Of a stretch of DNA of 64,000 nt, positions 54,359-62,047 are shown one piece after another; the first letter of the stretch is position 1; the number at the start of each line of letters is the position of its first letter. The notes under the pieces were generated by a model, which worked only from the letters and a program-made list of their open reading frames with translations, had not been told where the DNA came from and ran no database searches. The stretch covers positions 136,590 to 200,589 of the forward strand of contig PASP01000001.1 of NCBI GenBank assembly GCA_002712005.1, in the 5' to 3' direction. This DNA is from Halobacteriovoraceae bacterium (GTDB taxonomy: Bacteria; Bdellovibrionota; Bacteriovoracia; Bacteriovoracales; Bacteriovoracaceae). A program made the translations under genes and the position numbers.

Positions 54359-55097
54359 TTAAAGCTTTCTCGCCATCAAAACTGATATAAGACTCTGTAT
54401 TTGGGAAATATCCATTATTTAAGTAATGAACTTCACCTGTATAGTCATCTTTGCAATGAGAATGTCCACAAATGACCATATCTGCTTGATACTTAAGTCA
54501 AGCTAACTTTGCAGATTCTCTAAATAGGGGACGCACTTTTTCATTCATGGCCTCATGATCATAACGGTGGTTATTTCTCTCTCTAGATTTACGAGAAGCT
54601 CTATCTCCAATGGCCTGAACCCATTTCGCAGGAACCACATAATTGGCCAAAAATTTTATGAAGAATGATCTTATCCACAATCGATAAAACTTATAACTAA
54701 GGTTTCCGATTTCTATTTCATCGCCATGACAAAATAAGACTTTCCTTCCATTAAAAGTATGAACCTTAGGCTCAACTTCATATTTCCAATGGTCTGATTC
54801 AATTTTCCATTTAGCTAAGAGACTTTTTACAAGGCCTTCAAAATGAAAGTCGTGATTACCTTCATACTGTACGATTCTCTTACCTTGTTCGAGTAAACTT
54901 CTTAATTCTTTAAAAATATCAGAATAACGTGTTTCAACCTGATAACCGTTTCCTACCAATAAGTCGAAAATATCTCCCAAAAGAAATATATAATCTGCTT
55001 CTTGTACGTCACTTGTTTTTAAAAACTGAATAAATTTTTGTGAAGCCCGGTCTCCCGGTACTTTAATGTGAACATCTGATATCGTTACAAACTTCAT
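54336..55097 (-). CDS. LpxH-like metallophosphoesterase, with in-frame TGA
   Basis: This resembles UDP-2,3-diacylglucosamine hydrolase (LpxH) and related calcineurin-fold enzymes. From ATG 55097 the motifs appear in order: SDVH (Asp8, His10), GDIFD (41-45), GNHDFH and FCHGDEIE. Codon 200 (54498-54500) is TGA. The frame continues for 53 codons: LKYQADMVICGHSHCKDD contains the final GHSH metal-binding motif, followed by YLNNGYFPNTESYISFDGE, the usual family end. Without readthrough the enzyme would lack a metal ligand set and be inactive. The reading-through frame ends at TAA 54336, overlapping recN by 23 bases. ATG 55160 upstream would add sequence that lies in a hairpin. Confidence 0.82.
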
Positions 55098-55125
55098 TTG
55101 ACTATCATACCAGACTTTTATGAAA

Positions 55126-55176
55126 AAGCCCCAAAGAACCTCCCTAGTGACGGGCATCACTAGGGAGGATGGGCTT
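55126..55176. other. Nested stem-loop in the leader of the LpxH-like gene
   Basis: A perfect 12-bp stem (CCTCCCTAGTGA 55139-55150 / TCACTAGGGAGG 55157-55168) with a six-base loop is enclosed by a second stem AAGCCC (55126-55131) / GGGCTT (55171-55176). On the minus strand the outer stem is followed by TTT, so it can act as a terminator or attenuator before the LpxH-like start. Confidence 0.75.
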
Positions 55177-55294
55177 AAAGGGAGTATATGTTACATTGCT
55201 AAAAAACATACATCCCAAACTAAATTCAAAAGATCATTTAAAATATTTGATTATAAACTTTAGCCTTATTGTTAAAACTTATAATCAAGTAGTT

Positions 55295-55325
55295 TAAAAG
55301 AGGGGGAGGAGAACCTCCCCCTTTA
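55295..55325 (-). terminator. Intrinsic terminator of flagellin gene 1
   Basis: GGGGGAGG (55302-55309) pairs with CCTCCCCC (55314-55321). On the minus strand TCTTTT follows. It lies about 15 bases after the flagellin stop. Confidence 0.85.
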
Positions 55326-55336
55326 TTTTAGATTAA

Positions 55337-56170
55337 TTATCCGATTAGTCTCATGGCCTGATTAGGTAATGCATTGGCTTGAGATAGTGTAGAGATACCA
55401 GCAGATTTTACAACGTTACTAGCAGCTAGCTTGGCAGACTCTTGAGCTACATCAACATCTTGGATTACAGATCTTGCAGCATCTTGGTTTACAGTTTGAA
55501 CCTCTAAGTTTGATACTGTTGATTCAAGTCTTGATTGAACAGCACCTAGAGTTGCTCGTTGTCCCGATACTTGGTTAATAGCATCATCAATTACACTAAT
55601 TGAATCAAGAGCTGAGTCTTTTGCATCAATTCCCGAACCATCGATTCCAATTGCGGAAGATGAAGCATTCGATTCACTTGAGTCAAATGTAATTTTATTT
55701 TGCTCACCAGCGAAAGCTCCAACTTGAAAATCTACTTCTCCAGAACCTTCACCATTAAGTAACTTAGCACCGTTAAAGGTTGTTGATTCACTAATTCGAT
55801 CAACCTCACTAACGAGTTGCTGATATTCTTTATCGAGGAATCCTCTTTCTTGTTCACCAACAGTATCAGAAGCAGCCTGTACCGTTAATTCTCTCATTCT
55901 TACTAAGATATTTGAGACTTCGTTAAGTCCACCTTCTGCAGTTTGAACAAGCGAGATACCATCATTTGCGTTTCTAGTAGCCTGTCTTAAACCTTTTGTT
56001 TGTGCTTCAAGGTTTGTAGCGATTGCAAGTCCGGCAGCATCGTCAGCTGCTTTTGTAATACGCTTACCACTTGATAGTTTTTCTAGTGATGCATCCGCTT
56101 CGTTAGATACTTGCTTTAAGTTCTTTTGTACCTGTTGTGATGCAATGTTTGTTGCGATTCTTAAGCCCAT
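55337..56170 (-). CDS. fliC: Flagellin, copy 1
   Basis: This is a 277-residue filament subunit with the conserved D0/D1 ends (MGLRIATNIASQQVQKNLKQ; ITKAADDAAGLAIATNLEAQ; TRNANDGISLVQTAEGGLNE at the N side; LSQANALPNQAMRLIG at the C end) and almost no variable D2/D3 region. AAGGAG precedes the ATG. It has its own FliA-type promoter and terminator. A paralogue of the same length lies about 0.7 kb upstream, so the filament is probably built of more than one flagellin, as in Bdellovibrio. Confidence 0.96.
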   Translation of the reverse strand: MGLRIATNIASQQVQKNLKQVSNEADASLEKLSSGKRITKAADDAAGLAIATNLEAQTKGLRQATRNANDGISLVQTAEGGLNEVSNILVRMRELTVQAASDTVGEQERGFLDKEYQQLVSEVDRISESTTFNGAKLLNGEGSGEVDFQVGAFAGEQNKITFDSSESNASSSAIGIDGSGIDAKDSALDSISVIDDAINQVSGQRATLGAVQSRLESTVSNLEVQTVNQDAARSVIQDVDVAQESAKLAASNVVKSAGISTLSQANALPNQAMRLIG

Positions 56171-56244
56171 TTTTTACTCCTTGTATTCTTCCCTACCCAG
56201 GGATTTTGTTAGTCATCTCCGACATATTTTGTCAGACACTAAAC

Positions 56245-56271
56245 CTATCGACGCACTCGGGTATTTCTTTA
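56245..56271 (-). promoter_or_regulatory. FliA (sigma-28) promoter of flagellin gene 1
   Basis: On the minus strand TAAAG (TAAA 56268-56271) and GTCGATAG (56245-56252) are separated by 15 bases from TAAA, close to the enterobacterial sigma-28 consensus. The leader to the ATG is about 70 bases and includes an imperfect stem-loop (TCTGACA / TGTCGGA). The rest of 56171-56444 shows nothing else. Confidence 0.75.
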
Positions 56272-56444
56272 GCTTCTCAGCTAAAATACTTGATAAAAAG
56301 ATTCAAATTTAAGTAAATACGGGAACTTAGACATTATCTTTTTTGGCATGGTTTATGTATTGCCACACTGCATGCCAATTCTCAGGTAGCATACATGTCC
56401 ATTTATTCATGTTAAGAAAGGTAATTGCTTATAAAGGATTCATG

Positions 56445-56801
56445 ATGATCAAAGTTTTTAAAGTTTGCTTGGCCTCAATCGCTATAGTGGTGGGATTACT
56501 TGGACTCTATTTCTACTTCATTTTTGATAATGTAAATTTCATCATCGAAAACAGGCTCTCCTTTCCAGTTAAGGCCTATATAACCATTCACTCCTATGAT
56601 ACTAGTAAGGATTACACCTATCCTATACTCACTAAAGAGCAAGTAGCTCCAAACGAAAAGAAGGAATCCTTCTATACACGTGATGAAAGCTTTAATGGAA
56701 CTGAGTGCACTAAGATTTTATTTAAAGGTGTAGGGGATACAAAGTGGGAGAAGTCTTTCCCATGTCCCAAAGATGGTGACAGAATTATTCTCAATGAATA
56801 A
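56445..56801 (+). CDS. Small membrane-anchored protein between flagellin genes
   Basis: This protein of 118 aa has an N-terminal membrane segment (LASIAIVVGLLGLYFYFIF) and an extracytoplasmic domain of about 85 residues with strands (FPVKAYITIHSYDTSK) and two Cys (TECTKI, FPCPKD) that could pair. I choose ATG 56445, six bases after AAAGGA; ATG 56442 is possible. The family is unknown. It is opposite in strand to both flagellins and converges on the second. Confidence 0.65.
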   Translation: MIKVFKVCLASIAIVVGLLGLYFYFIFDNVNFIIENRLSFPVKAYITIHSYDTSKDYTYPILTKEQVAPNEKKESFYTRDESFNGTECTKILFKGVGDTKWEKSFPCPKDGDRIILNE

Positions 56802-56825
56802 AAAAAGCCTCCGATTCCGGAGGCT
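56799..56825 (-). terminator. Intrinsic terminator of flagellin gene 2
   Basis: AGCCTCCG (56806-56813) pairs with CGGAGGCT (56818-56825) around ATTC. On the minus strand seven T follow. It also lies at the end of the convergent small membrane-protein gene and may serve both. Confidence 0.8.
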
Positions 56826-56851
56826 GATTTATGATTTAATTTTGTTTTAAC

Positions 56852-57685
56852 TTATCCAATCAATTGTAGTGCAGAATTTCCGCTAGCATTCGCTTGTGCG
56901 AGTACTGAAGTCCCTGCTGCACTTAAGATTTTCTCTTTTGCTAGTTTAGCAGATACATCAGCCACATCCGTATCGCGAATTCTTGAGTTTGCAGATGCTA
57001 AGTTTTCATGCTGAATCTCAAGATTTCTAACAGTAGACTGTAGTCTATTTTGTAGGGCACCTAATTGAGCTCTATTTCCACTAACTTTATTAATTGCACC
57101 ATCAATAACCTCAAGGTTTGATTGTGAATCTTGCTTCGTTGAAACGTTAAGCCCTTCAATTCCAAGATCTGCAGCTCTTACCGATTGTTCTTCTGGCTTG
57201 AACTTAATTCTATCGTTTGCTTCATTATTGTTAATTCCAATCTGGAATTCCATTTCATCACCTTCACCAGAAATTAATTTTTTCTCATTAAAGGTAGTTG
57301 ATGTCGCAATTCTCTCTACTTCAGTAACAAGTTGTTGGAATTCAAGATCTGAATATGCTCTTTCTTGATCTCCAATTGTATCTGATGCAGATTGAACCGA
57401 TAGTTCTCTTAGTCTTGTTAAGATATTTCCTACTTCATTCATTGCACCTTCGGCAGTTTGAATCAAAGAAATTCCATCACCTGCGTTTCTCGTAGCTTGT
57501 TTCACACCACGCATATTTGATTTCATTTTTTCACTGATGGCCAAACCTGCAGCATCATCAGCAGCTTTATTTATTCTTGATCCACTAGCAAGCTTTTCAA
57601 AGGACTCTGCTTGATCTCTCTTTACTTGTCCTAAGTTTCTTTGTCCTGCCATTGATGAAATGTTAGTTGCAATTCTTAAACCCAT
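56852..57685 (-). CDS. fliC: Flagellin, copy 2
   Basis: This is a 277-residue flagellin, a paralogue of copy 1 (MGLRIATNISSMAGQRNLGQ; SRINKAADDAAGLAISEKMK; LAQANASGNSALQLIG). The start ATG 57685 follows AGGAG; an upstream in-frame ATG at 57739 would add 18 residues ahead of the conserved start and is rejected. It is driven by a FliA-type promoter and has an unusual structured leader. Sequence differences from copy 1 are spread over the protein, suggesting an old duplication. Confidence 0.96.
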   Translation of the reverse strand: MGLRIATNISSMAGQRNLGQVKRDQAESFEKLASGSRINKAADDAAGLAISEKMKSNMRGVKQATRNAGDGISLIQTAEGAMNEVGNILTRLRELSVQSASDTIGDQERAYSDLEFQQLVTEVERIATSTTFNEKKLISGEGDEMEFQIGINNNEANDRIKFKPEEQSVRAADLGIEGLNVSTKQDSQSNLEVIDGAINKVSGNRAQLGALQNRLQSTVRNLEIQHENLASANSRIRDTDVADVSAKLAKEKILSAAGTSVLAQANASGNSALQLIG

Positions 57686-57728
57686 TACTATTCTCCTCGT
57701 AACATAGAAAATCCTCCTTGTTTGACCT

Positions 57729-57787
57729 ATAAAAACCAACCACCATGTTGGTTAACCTTTGCAGCACCCCAAATTCTTTGCTGCAAA
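57729..57787 (-). other. Structured 5' leader of flagellin gene 2
   Basis: Two stem-loops lie between the promoter and the gene. TTTGCAGC (57758-57765) pairs with GCTGCAAA (57780-57787) close to the expected 5' end, and AACCAAC (57734-57740) pairs with GTTGGTT (57747-57753) with a T run after it on the minus strand. The first could protect the mRNA end, the second could attenuate transcription. Confidence 0.6.
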
Positions 57788-57791
57788 GACC

Positions 57792-57818
57792 CTATCGGAG
57801 GGTCCATTATTATATTTA
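57792..57818 (-). promoter_or_regulatory. FliA (sigma-28) promoter of flagellin gene 2
   Basis: On the minus strand TAAA (57815-57818) and TCCGATAG (57792-57799) are separated by 15 bases. The -10 lies inside a small inverted repeat GACCCT / AGGGTC. Confidence 0.75.
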
Positions 57819-57876
57819 TAAAAAAACGGAAAATTTTTCCTATTATTTCAATAACTTGAGCGTGCTTATCAACTAC

Positions 57877-58203
57877 TCAATCTAAGTTATCAAAAATAGA
57901 TTCAAAACTGATTTGCTCATTTTCTAAATTTACGAGCTTTTCCTTTAAGAACTTATAATAGGACTTTTGAACGATGATTTGATTTGGACTTTTTTGGTAA
58001 TGCTTCTTAATTTTTTCGATTGTCTCACTCAGACTTTCTCTATTGGTTAGAGTAATTTGAGAGTATTTCTTCAATGCACTTAAGATAAAGTTGATTTGAA
58101 CTTCTTTTTCACTAGATCCGCAAACTAATCCTTGAGAGATTAAAGAATCTCCAAAAAAGATGAGAGCTTCACCTGAAGATAATTGTTTATAGAGAGTTAA
58201 CAT
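57877..58203 (-). CDS. Unrecognised protein, 108 aa, in frame with the preceding gene
   Basis: This is a helical protein (MLTLYKQLSSGEALIFFGDS; VQINFILSALKKYSQITLTN) with no known motif. Its ATG 58203 is exactly in frame with the upstream rfaE2-like gene, only two codons after that gene's TGA, and has no ribosome site. It could therefore be a readthrough extension, but the upstream protein already ends at its usual family length, so a coupled separate gene is equally likely. It ends in TGA. Confidence 0.55.
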   Translation of the reverse strand: MLTLYKQLSSGEALIFFGDSLISQGLVCGSSEKEVQINFILSALKKYSQITLTNRESLSETIEKIKKHYQKSPNQIIVQKSYYKFLKEKLVNLENEQISFESIFDNLD

Positions 58204-58209
58204 AAGAGA

Positions 58210-58674
58210 TCAATGGGATGTATCTAATATTTTTTCAATCGTACCTGTAGTAGACTTGCCCTCTATAAAAGTTAAGCTCTTTACCTCACCACCACGCTCT
58301 AAAACAAAATCAGAACCTACGATTTGATCAGGCTTCCAATCACCACCCTTAACAAGAACGTCGGGACAGACCTGTTTGATAAGCTCCAATGGACTGTCTT
58401 CATCAAAAATTTCTACAAAATCTACGGCCTTTAGATTAGCAAGAACGAATCTTCTATCTTCTTCTTCATTGATTGGCCTTGATTCACCTTTAAGTCTTTT
58501 GACTGAAGCATCTGAGTTTAGGCCAACAATAAGTGCATCTCCTTGAGCTCTAGCAGAGTTCAAATAGCTCACATGTCCTCTATGAAGGATATCAAAGCAT
58601 CCGTTCGTGAAAACAAGCTTCTTGCCCTTAACTTTCTCTAAAAACGATTCACACTCTTTAGTTAGTTTAGTCAT
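58210..58674 (-). CDS. RfaE2-type nucleotidyltransferase (HldE C-terminal domain)
   Basis: This protein adenylylates D-glycero-beta-D-manno-heptose-1-phosphate in ADP-heptose synthesis for LPS. The 154-residue protein has the nucleotidyltransferase motifs [52 protein letters not shown] and the closing [10 protein letters not shown]. It is a stand-alone domain; no kinase domain is attached. ADP-heptose is the donor for GT9 enzymes such as the two at 45.6-49.2 kb, so they may share a pathway. The ATG overlaps the RDD gene end. Confidence 0.9.
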   Translation of the reverse strand: MTKLTKECESFLEKVKGKKLVFTNGCFDILHRGHVSYLNSARAQGDALIVGLNSDASVKRLKGESRPINEEEDRRFVLANLKAVDFVEIFDEDSPLELIKQVCPDVLVKGGDWKPDQIVGSDFVLERGGEVKSLTFIEGKSTTGTIEKILDTSH

Positions 58675-59455
58675 GAGATTTAATCTTTACACTTTTAATG
58701 CCTGCGATTTTATTGTGAAAGTCAAAAAGGACCGGAACAAAGAGCAGGGGAATGGAGAACAGAGAGATAAAAGCATTAATAAAGGATTGTCTTATAGATG
58801 CTCTCTCATTTTTATTTTTTTCATCTCTTTGTGAGATATTAAATAGCCTTTTTCCTAATGAATCAATCGGACCTAAAATAGTGAAGTAGGAGAGGTATAC
58901 AAGACCAAAGAATACAGCAAAGAAGTCCCAAGAACCTTCTACAAAACCTAGAGTCGCGACTAAGTCCACTTGCTTAAATACGATAGCGTAAAAAGCTACG
59001 AATAGAGAGAGTGTCACTGCACTAACAAGAAGAAGATCAATTATATAAGATGTGATGAGTTCGCCATAACTAGGTATCTTTAGTGAAAGCCCTTCTTTTC
59101 TAACTTCTTTATTTACTTCCCTTTTATTCAACTGGGCCTTATCTAAAGTGCTATGAGACTTACTCCGCTCACGATTATAGATAGCATCAATTCCGCTCAT
59201 AAGGTTTGACCCTAGCGGCTTAGCAGCAGGAGTATTATTCAAGTGACCGGGAATGCTTGAAGATTGCGTTTGTCGATTTCTAGCAGGGTTTGACTTTAGC
59301 TTTACTTCACTAACCTTAATACTTTTTGGACTCTCTTTTTCACCATGAAACCCTAGGCCTTTGGTGACCGGCTTAAAATCATAACTTTCAATATCAAATT
59401 CATCTATGTTGAAAGAGATATTCTTATTATTTGATTCATGTGTTTGATTTTGCAT
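58667..59455 (-). CDS. RDD-family membrane protein
   Basis: This protein has a 130-residue hydrophilic, basic N-terminal region, then an RDD-type domain with three to four membrane helices ([59 protein letters not shown]). The motif [19 protein letters not shown] opens the domain, and LGKRLFNIS is the usual RDD loop. The role of such proteins is poorly known; some affect osmotic or sodium stress. The stop overlaps the rfaE2-like start. Confidence 0.8.
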   Translation of the reverse strand: MQNQTHESNNKNISFNIDEFDIESYDFKPVTKGLGFHGEKESPKSIKVSEVKLKSNPARNRQTQSSSIPGHLNNTPAAKPLGSNLMSGIDAIYNRERSKSHSTLDKAQLNKREVNKEVRKEGLSLKIPSYGELITSYIIDLLLVSAVTLSLFVAFYAIVFKQVDLVATLGFVEGSWDFFAVFFGLVYLSYFTILGPIDSLGKRLFNISQRDEKNKNERASIRQSFINAFISLFSIPLLFVPVLFDFHNKIAGIKSVKIKSHD

Positions 59456-59544
59456 TAATGCTCCGATTTCAAACGTTTAGGGTATATTAGTATGATGACA
59501 CAATTCACAACGAGAAGCTACAACACAGCGCTTCAACAATTATT

Positions 59545-60243
59545 CTAATCGCTCTTCTTATTGTGTTGATTATAGAGATGACCGAGACCAAAAGGTACAG
59601 CAACCTCAGCTTTCATTATGGGAATATTACATCTTTGTAATACTACATTTTCACTATTTTTTAAAAGCTCAATCTCATTTAAAGAAAATCCACCTTCTGG
59701 ACCTACCAAGAGCGAATGATAAGGTGTTTCTAACTGAAGATCCTCGTCAGTTTCTGTTGAAAAACAAAGAATCCTTTGATTCTTCTTATCCTTCAATAGA
59801 TCTTCAAGACTATTAAACTCCTTAATAACTGGAAGATATGGATTTTCACTTTGAATAAGAGCCGATTCCATTATTTTATTTAAACGCTCATACATTTTGA
59901 ATTTCCAAGGAGTAAAGTCTGTATTGATAAGACTCACCTGAGAAACTCCAATTTGAATTGCACTTCTTAAAATTGACTCAAGATATTCCTTCTTAGGTAT
60001 ACCTAAAATAAGTTCAACGTTTTCATAGGGTTCTTTTAAATCAATCTGCTCTAAAGAGATGATCATGTTTATTTTGCTCAAAGAAGAGACAGTACCTTGG
60101 GCCACAAGTCCCTGCCCATTAAATATTTGAACCGCTTCCTTGACTTTACCTCTAATAACATTTTTAAAATGATGATGAGCCTCTCCTGATATCTCAATAT
60201 CCGTTAGCTCTTGAGTAAGTTCACGATAAAAAAGATTCTTCAT
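59545..60243 (-). CDS. rsmE: 16S rRNA m3U1498 methyltransferase RsmE
   Basis: RsmE methylates U1498 of 16S rRNA. The 232-residue SPOUT protein has the N-terminal PUA-like part (HHFKNVIRGKVKEAVQIFNG) and the knot motifs LILGIPKKEYLESILRSAIQ, SLLVGPEGGFSLNEIELL and VVLQRCNIPIMKAEVAVPFG. It begins three bases after the prmA stop, and the prmA-rsmE pair is a common gene order. Confidence 0.94.
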   Translation of the reverse strand: MKNLFYRELTQELTDIEISGEAHHHFKNVIRGKVKEAVQIFNGQGLVAQGTVSSLSKINMIISLEQIDLKEPYENVELILGIPKKEYLESILRSAIQIGVSQVSLINTDFTPWKFKMYERLNKIMESALIQSENPYLPVIKEFNSLEDLLKDKKNQRILCFSTETDEDLQLETPYHSLLVGPEGGFSLNEIELLKNSENVVLQRCNIPIMKAEVAVPFGLGHLYNQHNKKSD

Positions 60244-60246
60244 AAT

Positions 60247-61209
60247 CTACGAGTCTATCCTTTGCGTTAATAAAGCAACCCAATCACCCTTTACTTCCAT
60301 TTCTACTAACTTGAACTCCTTCTCATATGCCTTTAGGATTTCTGTTTCTTGGCCTTTAAGTAATCCAGAGATTATGAGGTAGCCCTTCTTCTTAGTGGAA
60401 CGAGTGATTATCTCCCTTTCTAATAAAAGTACATTTTCTAAAATATTTGCAAATACAATAGGGAAGGCTTCTTCCTTTACTTGATATCGATCTCTTAATA
60501 CTAATTCGTGATAGGGATTGTAGTCTTCAAACTCATTTAACTGAAGATTTAGTAAACAGTTATCAAGAGCATCGACATCGATATCAACAAAGTCTACAGA
60601 ACTTTTTAATTTTTTAAGAGCTGCTATTCCCAAGATTCCGCTTCCACAGCCAAAATCGAGGCAACGGTCCGACTCATTGAGTTCCTCAACAATTTTTTCA
60701 AAAAGTTTTAAACATAAGTAGGTGGTTTCGTGATTACCAGTACCAAAGCCCATACCAGGATATATGAATACTTCTTTTGTATTATCTTCTTTTTTATCCC
60801 ATGAAGGAGTTACCTTTAAGTTTTCTGATATTATTATTTCTTTAAAGTTCTCTCTCCATTTCTCATTCCAGTCTTGGTTTTCTAAAGACTTCATTTCAAA
60901 CTTCACTTCTTCTTTTTCGCAAAAATTAGCAAACTTATCAGCGGCTTCTTTATCGTTCCAAAAATAAGAACCACTCGTTTCTCCTTCTAGTTGTGTTTCT
61001 AAGTCTTGGAAAACATCTTCTGGGAGATCTCCACCACAAAAGGCCTTCTCACCAAGAATTTCATCAACTCTCTTCTCATCAATGGAATATTCCAACTTGC
61101 CCAAGGACTCAAAGTCTTGAAATGCTATTTTATCCATCTCTTCTCGTGAAAATTTATTTGATTTACTTAAGGCCTCTAGATCGACCTCGACTACAAAGAG
61201 AAATTCCAT
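60247..61209 (-). CDS. prmA: Ribosomal protein L11 methyltransferase
   Basis: PrmA methylates ribosomal protein L11. The 320-residue protein has the N-terminal recognition domain and the AdoMet site DRCLDFGCGSGILGIAALKK, preceded by EVFIYPGMGFGTGNHETTYLC and followed by VDFVDIDVDALDNCLLN and the IVFANILENVL motif. GAGGA precedes ATG 61209. It pairs with rsmE downstream. Confidence 0.95.
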   Translation of the reverse strand: MEFLFVVEVDLEALSKSNKFSREEMDKIAFQDFESLGKLEYSIDEKRVDEILGEKAFCGGDLPEDVFQDLETQLEGETSGSYFWNDKEAADKFANFCEKEEVKFEMKSLENQDWNEKWRENFKEIIISENLKVTPSWDKKEDNTKEVFIYPGMGFGTGNHETTYLCLKLFEKIVEELNESDRCLDFGCGSGILGIAALKKLKSSVDFVDIDVDALDNCLLNLQLNEFEDYNPYHELVLRDRYQVKEEAFPIVFANILENVLLLEREIITRSTKKKGYLIISGLLKGQETEILKAYEKEFKLVEMEVKGDWVALLTQRIDS

Positions 61210-61369
61210 ACTATCCTCAAATTTATGAATGAAAAAACAGAGATTTATCTACCACAAGGTGTTAGCTTTTCTGCACCCGTGTGAAAAGTTTTTAATCCTT
61301 ACCAAAACTATGTAAAAACAGGTCATAATCGGGTTATAAACCTCTAAACAGTCGTAAATTGGAGACATA

Positions 61370-62047
61370 ATGACAAAGCTCATTGGAGTGGCCGGTGGTT
61401 CAGGCTCTGGAAAGACCACTTTTGCCAAAAAACTTATTCATCTTGTAGATCGTCCCATTACCCTTTTACATATGGATAGCTACTATTTACCGTCTCAGCC
61501 CACCAAGAACTATACACCTTCAGGAAAACCAAACTTCGATCATCCCGAGGCTTTTGACTGGGAACTTCTTCGACATCACTTAACAGAGCTTAAAAGTGGT
61601 CGCGATATAAGCGTTCCTGTTTACGACTTTAAATCTTCAAGCAGAACTCAAGAATCAGTTCATACTCCATCAACACCAGTTATAATTTTTGAAGGGATCT
61701 TCTCGCTTTTTGATGCAGAAATTAGAGATATGCTAAGTATCAAAACATTTCTACACGTTGATAGTGATATTAGATTCACCAGACGATTGAACCGAGATGT
61801 TCAAGAGAGAGGAAGAAGTCTAGACAGTGTAATCAACCAATATTATGAAACTGTTCGACCCATGCACCAGAAATTTTTGGAACCTCAAAAGCAATATGCT
61901 GACTTCATTGTTGGCGAAGAGACTGATGTTGCAGCTGGAATTTTAGCCTCTCGATTAAATGACTTCTTAAGACCTAAATCTCCCATGTCAAGCTTCAACC
62001 ACTTTGATAATAAAGAAGTAGAGGGAACTCAGGTACCTCTCTCATGA
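61370..62047 (+). CDS. udk: Uridine kinase family protein
   Basis: Udk phosphorylates uridine and cytidine in pyrimidine salvage. The 225-residue protein has the P-loop VAGGSGSGKTTFAKKLI, the substrate segment HMDSYYLPSQPTKN and FDHPEAFDWELL, VPVYDFKSSSRTQES and IIFEGIFSLFDAEIRDML. GGAG precedes ATG 61370. The stop overlaps the ribonuclease J start as ATGA, so the two are coupled. Confidence 0.93.
   Translation: MTKLIGVAGGSGSGKTTFAKKLIHLVDRPITLLHMDSYYLPSQPTKNYTPSGKPNFDHPEAFDWELLRHHLTELKSGRDISVPVYDFKSSSRTQESVHTPSTPVIIFEGIFSLFDAEIRDMLSIKTFLHVDSDIRFTRRLNRDVQERGRSLDSVINQYYETVRPMHQKFLEPQKQYADFIVGEETDVAAGILASRLNDFLRPKSPMSSFNHFDNKEVEGTQVPLS

Noticed and set aside
13653-54500. Selenocysteine at the in-frame TGA codons
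   Set aside because: None of the sites is a redox or known selenoprotein position, and no obvious stem-loop follows each TGA at the usual distance.
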